Part shown: piece by piece, positions 13,201-25,200 of the stretch
Layout: each line of letters opens with the position of its first letter
Numbering within the stretch: the first letter of the stretch is position 1
NCBI GenBank assembly: GCA_023079485.1
Contig: CM041084.1
Coordinates: 101,164,467 to 101,228,466 of the forward strand
DNA: 64,000 bases
Source of the DNA: Archilochus colubris
Taxonomy: Eukaryota > Chordata > Aves > Apodiformes > Trochilidae
Direction: 5' to 3'
Program-made: the position numbers and the translations under genes
Notes under the pieces: model-generated
Told to the model about the DNA's origin: nothing
The model's input: the letters and a program-made list of their open reading frames with translations, nothing else
Database searches by the model: none

Positions 13201-16200
13201 CTAAAAAAAAAACCCCAAAACAAACAAAAAACCACAACCCAGCAATGCTCAGCAGCACTTAACTGCTCAAGAGACAGGATAACTCTGCTTAAAAATTCAA
13301 GTCCATGATGTAGGAACAAAAGAAAATTAAAACCCAGCAACCTAATTTTATGTTTTCTAAGGCCAAGACCACTTCAGGAGTTGAAAAGCTTCATTTGAGC
13401 AGGCTGAATTGTTAAGCTGTTGCTGATAAATCATCAGTAAGAGTGTGAGGAGAGAGAGGCAGCTGGCAGGAGTAGTGTGACCTTTGCCAGTCAAATCATT
13501 TTCCCATCATGTTGGAGAAAGCAGTATTTGAAAATCCACACCTAGCCCACGAACAACCAAAAAAATAAAGTAAAAGGTAAGAAAAAGCACTATTCATTGT
13601 ATATCAATTAAATTAATTTCTATGCTAGGGAAGACAGGGAGGAGAAAAAGCAAGTAAAAATTCTTCAGAGATGTCATTAAAAGGATTTCTAATGGATAGT
13701 TTTTTATATATATTAATAGTCCCTAGACTGATTAAGTTCTAGAAATGGTCAGAAGTTATGCAGGAAGGAGAACAAGACTGGAAATTACATCTCTCTGAAT
13801 AGTAACACCATTGGTGACAGAGTTAACAGCTTGAAAACTGGCAGCTTGTCTCAGAGTCAAGGAAGTATTTCATGCAATCAGTGAACAATCATGTTGCATT
13901 AAAAAACATGCAAGTACTGATAGAATATTCCTGGGGCTTGCAATCAGTTTTTTTAGTTCCAGCTCATTAAGACAGGTTTCCAGAGCCCTGAAGGTGCAGG
14001 ATGTGCAGGCAGAGAACACAAAGGATCTGCCACCTACTATTGTAATGGTTATACAGTTAATGCAGCTCCAACACCATTTAAAAAGAGAAAAGATATAGCA
14101 CACATTCTGCAGAACTAAAATTAAACATTTCTGCTGGTATTAAAATAGCATGATAAAGGTTGATCTTGTATGCTATGACTCATTTGGTATAAAATTCTCA
14201 GTTAAGCAAAACAATGAGTAGAGGGTAAAATGGCAGGAGTCAGATGAGAGGATGTATTCACTGCTGCATTTTTCAGAAGTGAATGAGGAGACCTAAGATG
14301 GGAGAACAGCAAAGCAGTCAAGCACTCCCATCTTTCTGTGTCATCGAAGTATGCACACATCCTGAACAGGCATGTACCAAGTATTATCTTAAAGCAAACT
14401 GCATCTTGTGCCTTCTATTTTGTCATCTTCCAGTCAAGATCATTTTATAGACTGTAAAAGAAACAATATGGACTTGGGGAAGTTTGTTGAAGCTCTAATC
14501 CTGATAAGCAGGGAAAACATTAGAGTACCTTGACAAAAAGAACATGACTGGTTTGAGTCAATTACCTTGGCCATGGTTGGAACAATGAGATAAATAAAGC
14601 CCAGAGTCAGGCAAAAAGCAAAGAATAATGAAATGGCTAATATCATTTAGCTGAGGCAAGGAAGCTGTTCATATTAAGAAGCATCTTCTGTCTAGTTGTG
14701 GGAAAATTAACAGAAGAAGAGAGCATGACTATTATATCTAAGCTAAGAACCAGAGAAGGTAGGAAGCAGCTTCAATAAAAAGAAAACAGACTATTCTGAA
14801 AAGTCATAGCCTTTGAAGATTGTGGTATCTTTATACTACGCACCTTTGAGAAGCATTAGTTGAACTATGCTTCCTTTTTGCTTAGTATGACAATAGCAAG
14901 CAAAAAGAAAAGTATATTGATTCTTTCTGCTCTGTTGGAAGTGGAAGCCCAGAACACAGACAAGGTTCTGCATGGAAGGCTAAAGCAGCTCCTGAAATCA
15001 GAACAGGGTGGGGGTGAAGTGGCCCCTCTGAAATTGTTCTCAAATGAAGGTAAGCAAGACTAATTTGCTGGTGCTACACATGTATATGCAGACAAACACA
15101 TTCTTTGTCACCATCTGTCCCAGAGGTGCTCATGATTTCATACATTATCCAATTTAAAGGAAGTTGTAGCAAACTTAACTGCAGAAACACTTAAGATTTC
15201 CATTTTATTAAAATTAAGAGCCCCAGTTTTAGAGTCACTCTGAAAAACCTACAGGTGAAGACCTACAGGTACATCACAGGCCTGTGAGATCCTGACAACC
15301 AGGCCAGGACTGCCTTGCTGTGTGATCTTGACATGCCAAATATTTGTGCATCTTACCTGTCCAAATTAGTAAAGAAAACTTATTCTAGCTCTCATGCTCT
15401 GCAGGATCCCAGCTGTCAGTTCCATACTTAAGAAAAAGAGGGGGCAGGAAGAAAGGCAGCAGCACATCATGGCACACACACAGCAGCTCAGGGCCACAGT
15501 GCTTACAAGAGCTGATAGACTCTACAACCTGGTTTACCACAAGTAGTAAAGGGTCAGGTAAGGTACTTACCTGCAATTCTACTCAGCATTTTCTGGTCTT
15601 CCTCCAACATTTTCACATATATCACTTGATTATTAAACTGTCCAATCCCATGAAATGTCATTTTAAGGTCTTTACCCTGCAATATGTCTTCTACTTTAGT
15701 CTTGCTCTGCTTCAATGCAAGAACAGCCCTTGAAAATAATTAATATATATTCCAAAAAAAGGTTGTTGTTATTACATATGGAAACATTATTATATTTTAA
15801 TACCAAACAATATGCCCGACTTTGCCCACTCACAACACTACGCAAGGTGTAACAAAGACAATATATATATCAATGTTAATATTTTTGCAACAAGTTAGAA
15901 TACAGACACGTATATTAAATGTATTATGTCTTTCAATAGCTTTAACCTTGGCTTATATATTAGGAATGAGTTTTGCTAGCAAAGTGAACCTTCAAGTCAT
16001 TAACATGTCAGAAACAGCTATGTGAATATATACCACTAAAGAGTCAAAAAGGGTAAAACTGAACTTGCATTTGCCATGTAGTTTAGAATTTTATTATTGC
16101 TATTTTCAACTGGTTCACTAGTTTTATTCTTAAAATAAAATAAATTCATTCTCCTACCTGAACCACCTGAAGTATATCTCCATTATATTCTTCTATTACA

Positions 16201-19200
16201 GGACAGCTAACAAAATATCAAATTTATGCTTATGTTGGGATTTCTACATCCCATTTCAATAAGATTTAAATACACACCTTACTGTGTACAGAAATGTCTC
16301 AAAAAAATAAACTGCCCAGAATGCTACTGTTCAAATGCTACTGTTTTTAAGACAAAGAAAAACTATAAGTTTCTAAATGTAGATGCCAATTCTTCCAGCA
16401 ACTCAGTAGCTGCTGAAGTTTTACAGGGGCCCATCTCCACACTGGTGTCTCAGGAAACAAGATCCTGTCAGGTTTCAAGTTCAAGCAGAAACCTACAAAA
16501 CGCTGCATATTTCTAACAAACTACAGCATCGCTAAGGACTGCAGGACACCAGTCCATGGGTTGCTGTGGCTCCTGTAGCTACATTTACTCTACCAATACA
16601 CCTAGAACAAGTTTTGACTATGTTCATTTCAGCGTTTAAAGAACTCTTAGAACTGTGTAACATTATCTAAATAGAAATCAGGCACTGCTGCCCACAAAGC
16701 ACAAGCTACTTCCCTCAGGAAAGCATGTTTCATGCAAACAAAGGCCACTTTGGCTAACAGCAGTCAACATTATGAACAATCCTCACTATTACATAGGAGT
16801 TATAACTATAACATGGGAGCTGCTTCTTTTTGAGACTCCTGGAGAGTCAACAGATGACAATTTAGTGAGGATAGGCCTGAAGATGAAAAGTAAGTTCTTT
16901 GTGGAGGGTATTGCTTGTTTCACTGATAAGAAGCAGGGCTATTCTAGCCCTTCATTCAGTAATGTGTAAGATGGTATTAAATGCTGCTAGAACTTCTTTC
17001 CCCCTTTGAGGGGCTGGACCAGCAGTTTCAGCAGTGGTCTTAGCCAGAGATGTGATAAATACTTAACCAAACACCTTAAGGGAGGTTTCTGTGTGACAGC
17101 ACAAAGCAGTAGCCACTGGTACAGCCTCATTTAGTAGAGCTCTATAGGTGGGTAGAAGACAAAGGATGAAAAGTGTTTGGCAAAGATCTGCTTTTCACAA
17201 GGTATGCCCTTTATTTTTGTATTACTGGCACACATCCCTTCTTAAGTTCATTAACACTGCTTAGCTCCACTCACCTCCCTAACCAATTGATTCTCATTTT
17301 GATTACTGCTCTCCACTAGATTCCTATCCTCTTGGATGTCAGCCTGCTCAGTAGCAAGACTGACACAGGTATTTATTACTCAATTAGCGTGCATGGTGTC
17401 TTCTGCATGCAGGCTCCTTAGCTCATATAATTATTCTCACACCTTTTTCCCCTCAGGACCTTCAAAAAAGCCTCTAGAACATGCAATAAAGCAGGTAATT
17501 TGAACATAAGACACATACAAATCTGTCATAGGCACTTTAATCCTGCTTAATTGTTTCTGCCTGTATGAGCAGAAGGGGTTTGGGGTTTGCTCATTTGTTT
17601 TTTCCACCCATACTGGTTCTTTGGACTTCTTTCCAAGTAGGCATTCTGCTTTGTGCCCGAGGAGATCCTGTGCCATGCTCACATGGCATTGAGACCGTAC
17701 TGTTTATCATTCCCTAGCTGCTGTGCACTCAAGACCCATGGAAAAAGGGCTGCTTTCCCCAGGTTCTCACCTCTATCAGGAGATGCATTCCCAGACACCT
17801 ACAGGACTTTTCTCTACCTCATGCCAGGAAGCCTCAAGTTCCCAATGTGGGACAGTAGCATAAGGCTTGGAGAAAAAACCTGCAGCATACTAGCTTTGTT
17901 TGTTGGACCTTTCTAGCAGCTCTGGCCCTCCTGACCACAGGATAACTTCCCTTAGCCATGTTTCAACATCCCCCTCTCAATTCACAGGGCCACAGTGACC
18001 ACACAGTTTGAATTTTAAAAAGAGAGCAGCTTGGAAAGGAACTTGGCAAATTTTTTTTCATCTTCTTGTTAATATAACATGTCCTATGGGTTACACATTC
18101 TCCAGCTGACATAAGAATGGCTGATCTGAAAAGCTGTGGTTTCTCAAAAGGCATCTCAGGGAACTTTATATCCATTGAGTTAGTTTATGTCAGTAATACA
18201 GTAACACAGTAGCAATGCAATTTGCAGACATGCTGGTTTTTCTCTTCACTTCACTGCAGATACATAAAACTTCAGCCTCCAATGTACCACACCTAGCTTT
18301 GGGGGAGATCTTTCCTTGCAGGTACTGAGAACAAGCCAGAAACTGATCAAAAAAGGTCTAAGAAATTATGTGACTAATTACATTTTAGTAGAATCTACAC
18401 AACAGCAGCAGTAAGACTACCACACTTACTGAAAAACTAGTTGCACTTGAATTTGGCAGGATTCTTACTTTTTTAGTTCTTCTTCTGTTCCCAGATGAGC
18501 TACTATTATAGTAAGGTGCATAGTTTGAACAGGAAGAAGAGCTCTCAGCAGGTCAGGTTCTTTAGTGAATATGAGTTCTTGGACATCTTCAATTCTATCC
18601 AAAATCTGCAATTCAGTAAGCAGGAGACAGGGAAATAAATTTTCAGTTGAGTGCCCAGGTATTACTGAAAGCATTCAGAATGCTAAAGCTTTACACACCA
18701 AAAGAAATGCAGCTCAAGCTTAGGTCACAAATGCACATGATAAAATCCCCCAGATCTATTGTGTACCAACCTATGGTTTCCATTTCAAAGTTAATTTTCA
18801 GGAATTGATTTGCTCTCCATTTTAAAAACCTGCAGGCTAAACTCATAGCTCTTATATGAGCCAGCACCCCTAGATCTTAAACTAGGTCTCAATCTGACCC
18901 TAAGCATGTTAGAATGAAGCTCTCATCACTGTGTAAATATTAATGGGATCTTTATGGAGCTGTCAGTTGCTAATAGACTGTGGAAACAGAATAGCATTTC
19001 CATAATTAATCTTATGCCTTTTTCTGATTACAAGTTTGATCACATATTAAACTGATGTCTCTTCCAAAAGGAAACTAACAGCAAACAAAGTACAACTAGC
19101 AGGTAAACAGACCACTTTTCTGAGCTAGTATTTTCTAGAACTTCACAGTCACTTCCTGTCTCTTCTGGGTCTATCTTTGCCTTTACACAAACTAACTCTA

Positions 19201-22200
19201 AAGAAAGATTTTTTCAAAATAATCTGTTAAGGTTTATATGCTAGTCATGGGAACAACACAGGAGGGAGAAGAATTCAATCACACAGGGTCTAAGCAACTG
19301 GTGGAAGCCTTTGTTACAGCCAGTAACAAAAGATAAATCTTTATAAGCTGTTGTTTATAGATTTTCAGATTATTTCCCTAAGGAAATTCTGGCTTACATG
19401 CCTAGGTGCTCATGCATGTTAGAACTCCACTTTGTTCGTCCATAGGCTGAAGCAAGTGGGTCAATATGTTTTTGTTTTGCAATTTTTCTACATGAATCCT
19501 TGGAAATCATTGTGCAGTCCAGCTAAGTCTCACAGCCCACACAGCAGAAGAGACTAGTGTAAAAGTTTGATAAATGTCAGGATAAAGCCACACACAATTA
19601 AGAGAATCCATTTGAAGACATAAACAGCAGACTCCCTGAATTCACAGCCCCCTACTATGCATTTGTCACTACAAAAACCACTTCACTGAAATGATTCTTA
19701 CATGAAAGAAATTCCTATTGCAAGCACATTTGCTTAGATCATGAAAACACTGAGCAGGAATCAAACCATCGAGTTGTCTGACCACACAAACTAAAATCAT
19801 TGCTTCAACAGACTAGGTTAAGTATTGACAGCAGTTCCACAGAAATGTCTCCTGTTCTTCTCACTAGCTGAATCTAATACTTGCAAAATAAAAGATCCTT
19901 TGACTCAATTGGAGGCTCAACAAGCTGAGAAGCCAAGTTGGAGTGAAATTCCTTCATATAGATGTTTTGCAGAGACCTTTTAACATCCCTCTTTCTGTCA
20001 CCTTCAGAAGCGTCTCCAGAACTTTCTGCTTCTTTTCCCACAAGAAGAGTCTACCTTATCTCTAAACATTTTTATTTTTGGTGGATCAGAGTGTTGCACT
20101 TTTCTATAAATGCTGTTTTTGATGAGATGGCTGGTTCTTTTGGGCGAGGTACAAGAAGGAAGCACTTGGTGTACAGAAAGCCTGAGACAACAGCATTCCT
20201 AAATCCAGCCCCAGCCCACTGCTGGAGGCTCGTGTCCAGCCTCCTGCAGCTTCACTGCATGCACAGGGAAGAGGGCTGCTGCACTCAGCAGGACTGCAGT
20301 ATGGGTTTTCCCTTGTCTTGGAAGGGATTTAAAAAAAAGAAAAAAAGAGACAGCCGTAGGCTACATCATCTGGAGAGCTCTCAAAATATAATTAGGAAAA
20401 ATTAATTCTACCCAAAGAAACTAACAGCATCTTTAAAACACCTTGAATTCCCTGCAAAGGGACTACAAGTATTACAGTGTAAAAGGCAGCCATGTTGTAT
20501 GTTTAGTGAAGTCAGAAACTTTTGCTGGAGGTAAAAGCATCTGAAATTGTTGACAAAATAAGTGTACATATATATATACACATATAGACACACTTATTTA
20601 CTCACTCTTCACATATACACACTAGGCCTACAGTACTGTACCCTTCCCTGTTTTACCCAGGGCTGTCTCAGGTAAGTGCCATCTGTAAAGGTAGCACTTA
20701 AGAAGTGCATAAACTGAGAATATCTTGGGCAAAGCATACAGCCAGGAACACCAGAGCTGCTGGATCACTAGAACCGGTGCAAGAGCAGGGAAACCTGAAG
20801 AAGGAGAATTGAGGGAGGAGAGAAAGGGAAAGGACATTGAGCTGTACAGGATGTGGTCATGGGCTATATACTAGGACACACAAATCTCATTAAAATAGCA
20901 GAAGTTAGGCATTCATGTCCCCTCAAGCTGTTCTATGATCTCATTCCTCAGATGGCAGGAAACTTTCTAGTCTCAGCCCAGATTTATTCTTTGCCCATTT
21001 CATACCCATTTGGTCCTCTGCCAACATTGTCTTCCAGCTTACACGGTTATTTTCCCTTCCTGGCATTTATCTTCCTGACGTGCTCTGCACTTTTGTTCAC
21101 CTTTCAAAAGTCAGTCATATGTAGAAATCACTGAAACTTATATGGGGCCATCCTCCAGATAACCTTCAGAGAATGTTCCACTCAAGACAAAGCCAGAGCA
21201 AATAATCACCTACCAAGAGGAAGGCACCTTTGACGTCTCCATCTAACATGTACATAGGAGTTTCTACACTTAACTAAGGCAAAAACAAAAAATTCAAAAG
21301 GCTGCCAAAGCAAGCTACTCTACTGCAGCTGCTTGTCATGCTGGAAAAACAAAAATCTGTACAACAGATACAGTCATCTTACATTATTACTGCCTTTCAG
21401 CTGTGTAAATACAGTCCTGTCATATACTGCATGAAAAACTAGAAGAAAAAAAAAAAGAATCAAGTAATAATGCAACAAACAATGTCTATTTGGTTCATAG
21501 GAAAAAGCACCATAAAACTAATAGAAGAAGATGGTAGCTAAGGGTTATATTTTTATTACATTCATGCAAATTAACATTCTGGTTTTGCTTTTCACATGTG
21601 CTTTATAAGAAAAATCAATATATCCTCAATTCTGCCCATGCAGTTACTGATTCAAATTAAGACATTACCCCTGCCTGCTTCTGCTAGATTGAATGGCCCT
21701 TTTTGTCTTACACCCCAAGTTTTTTCTATCCCTTCTCTACACAATATATTTGAGTGCATGTCTGTCCCTACATCCAGGTCCACTCTGTGGGTCACATTCC
21801 ACCTCATGATGCTGCTGTTCAGCAACAAAAGCAACATCCCAGACAAGAAGAGTGCAGCAGATGCTGGTAGAAAGCAAAGGCTCTGTCTGCTTTCATATAC
21901 CCTGAGCAGCTACTAATAAAACATTGCCATCAGCAGGTCACAGTTGCCTAAGGGAGACTGAAGGGCAAAAATCTTTGCCTAGTAAGGTTATTGACAGAAC
22001 TGCTTTGGAATTAAATGTTCTGTACTCTTCTTTCAGGAAGTTTTGTACAGGCTTCAAAATTCATAACAGAATGGGAATAAGTATACCACTATTTTACCCC
22101 CTTGCTTTACAAAAGCAGAGATATAGGGTTAAACAATGTAGGGGGCTTCAAGCCACTCATACATAACCAGTTAAGTAAAAAACCTGAAATCTGTTTCCCA

Positions 22201-25200
22201 CCATGGTATCACCTTTGGAATTGATTTCCATAGACCAAACTCTGCCTGCAGTATCCAAGCTTTGCAAGACTATCTTGACGTATTTCAGAAAAAAAGTTCA
22301 CCATGGTACTTGTAATGCTTCAGGACCCTTGCAAAGTGTCTAAAAGACATCTGGATTTGGATTTCTGTTGTTTGCTGTGTTTTGGTTTAAAAGGAGGGAG
22401 GTGAAAGACTTGCTTTTTAAAAACTGCTGCAAACATGGGAAACACAGAATACTGCATACATAGGTGACATATGAGCATTAAGATACCACATATGGCTTCT
22501 TGACATTAACTGTTTACCTAAGACTTCAGGTTAAGTTTTTTAGGGTAAGAGATGGAGAAAATAATAGATCAATACCCCTTTTCTTCTGCAGAAGAAGAAA
22601 GTCTTCATACTCCAATGTGAATTTCAGTAGGAAAGGAGACAAATAGATCAGTAGTAGTTTGTTACACTAAATATGGCTGTAAGAAAGTAGGATGGGACAA
22701 TGTAAGCTACTGCTTTCTTCTGGAAAAAAAAGCCCAAAACAGAATAGAAGATATTACTGGGGAGAGTCACATACACTCAGATCTTATGGAAAGGGCAATG
22801 GCAGTCCTCAAAGTGACTTTTTCCTAGTAGTTGTAGGAAAACTATTGACCTGTCCTATCTACAAACACAAATCACAGCACTACGAGAGCCGCTGTGGGGA
22901 GAGTTACCTGAAGTAGTCTATTGGATCTGACAGGGATGGTGTTAAGAGGGCAGAATCTGATCACTCCAGCCTTCTTAAACTTTGAAACCAAGATAGATTT
23001 AAACTCATGCTTAACTTCTTAAGTTTCCTTATTGTTTTTAATTGAACAACTACATCAAAATACCTGATCATCTGTTATTGGAATAGAGACAAAATAATTA
23101 GGAGTCTCCCGTGGGCGTTTCTTAGACACTTCTTGCTCCAGGTCTTCCTTCTTGTTTTCCATCATCCTCTTTGATGCTTCTTGGGCATCGTGTTGCTCTT
23201 GCCTCATCTCTGTAGCTCTTTGACCTTCCTTTTGTGAGGGCAGGTCTACTTTTAGTTGTTCTTGCTCTTGGCTCTGCATCTGATTCTCTATCACCATCCC
23301 ATGCAGGTCTGCTTTTTCTCCAGCCTGCATGTCCTGTAGCTCCATCACTTCTACTTTTTCCTCTTCTTGGCTTCGGGCCTGCTGGGGCCCGATTACGTCT
23401 CCTTGATCCTTCTGTTGGCTTGGAGTTTTTTGGGGCACAAGCTCCACCACAGCCAGGTTTTTCTCACTTTCAGAACCTGCCATTGGTTTCCTCTGATTTT
23501 GTGCTGTGGTCAGCTGCTCTCCATTCCCTAACACTTCCTCAGCTTGGTCCTGGAGGCAGGTTACTACTTTCTGGTCATTGCCCAACCGCAGCTGCACAGT
23601 GACTTTGACACCAGCCATTCCTTGTCCCTGCTCCTGGGGCTGTACCTGCACAGCTACCTGTGGAAGAGGTGGCCCGTGGCCCTGCTGCTGTAGCTGCACC
23701 TGCACAGTCACCTCTGGGGACTGCCACCCTGGGCTCGGCTTCCAAGGCTGCACCTGCACCATCACTTCTGGGGACCCCCACCCCTGGCTCAGCTTCTGAG
23801 GCCTCACCTGCACAGTCACCTCTGGGGCCTCCCACGCCTGGGGTATTTGTTGTGGGGCTGTGTTTGGGGACATGCCTCCCTGGCTTTTGTGCAGCAGCAC
23901 ACGGACACCCTCCCCATCCTGAGGCTGCTGACCAGGAGGCAGCAGGTGTGCTGATGAGAGGTGGTCTCTTCCTTGCCCCAGCTTTGCTGATGAGCAGAGC
24001 TGCTGAGCTCCCTCTGGACTGTCATCTACCTGAACCTGCTCCTGGACCATCTTTTGATGCTTTCTTCTATATAACTCCCATTTTATCATCTTTATCCTAC
24101 AACACCAACATCTTCTTCTCCTAAGTTGAGAATTCTCCATGGTCCTCCTCCTCTTTCTTCGGAGCTTAACATTATTTTCTGAAGGAACTGAAAAACAAAA
24201 AAGAAAACCCCAACAGCTATCAAAAGAAAGAACTGCTTACAATAGCCCAGTCTGGATTCATCTCACTACAGGGATCTCCAACCAGGTCAGATATCTCAAT
24301 CTAAAAACCACTGGAGAGCCCACCTCAGGATTAAACTACTGCCTCTGGAGTGCTGTGTGCTCTAGGCAGTCACTATATTGAGGTTTTTACTTCTGCCTTT
24401 CCTCTGCTTGGGTCTCTCATACTCTGACTATACAGTGTCACAGCACACAGCACTTTAGCAACAGGCCTTATCAAGCAACTGCAAGTACATGAACTAGAGT
24501 TCACTTCTCACAGAGATTCATGAGATAATAACCTAAGACAAAGGCTCAGGGGTTGAATATACCCATAATCAAGTTTGCCAGTGGAGCTTTGACCTCCCAT
24601 AACAGCAACATGTTTCCACCTAAGCAGACCAGCACACACTACTGTTTTTCTTCCCAACTACACATTACTGTTTCTTTTTCTGTCCCCAATTCCTGCCATA
24701 TCCTCCTCTATCTCCCACTCATCCTATCTTACTCTCATCTCCTCTGCACTAAAGTCTCAGAAAAGCTGCTTTCCTCTTCCATACTCATTAGGTACAACTA
24801 GAGGAAGGCATTGAAAGCTCAAGAGATTTTTACTTCTTGGTTCAGAGTCAAACTTCAGAGAAGCCCAAAGAACCAAGAACAACATTTCCCCCTTACCCAG
24901 TGCAGCTTTTCAGATGCAGTACATCCAGCTACACTGGAGTGTCACTTTAAGGAAAACATGTAAGCAAATAAACTCCACAGACCAATCAGGATTCATCTGT
25001 AGGGAGAAAAACACTTCAGACCCCAAGTTGTAACCTGCCTTAACTTCAAGTCCCTCCAAGTCATGGCAACAATGAGGCTTTCCCCCATGAATCTATAATA
25101 ATATAGGCAGATATATTATTAGTAAATCTGCTCTCCAAGACAACCAAAATGTTCAAAATATGCAGGAAAACTAGGCCCCTTCCTGCCCCCACAAAACCCA

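Noticed and set aside
19962..20405. 147-codon plus-strand frame
   Set aside because: It lies in an intron, runs through an A-rich tract and matches no known protein.
23234..24124. Long plus-strand frames (23234-23602, 23506-23799, 23660-24124)
   Set aside because: They are antisense shadows of the repeat-bearing AKAP7-family exon, whose minus-strand frame has matching splice sites and phase.
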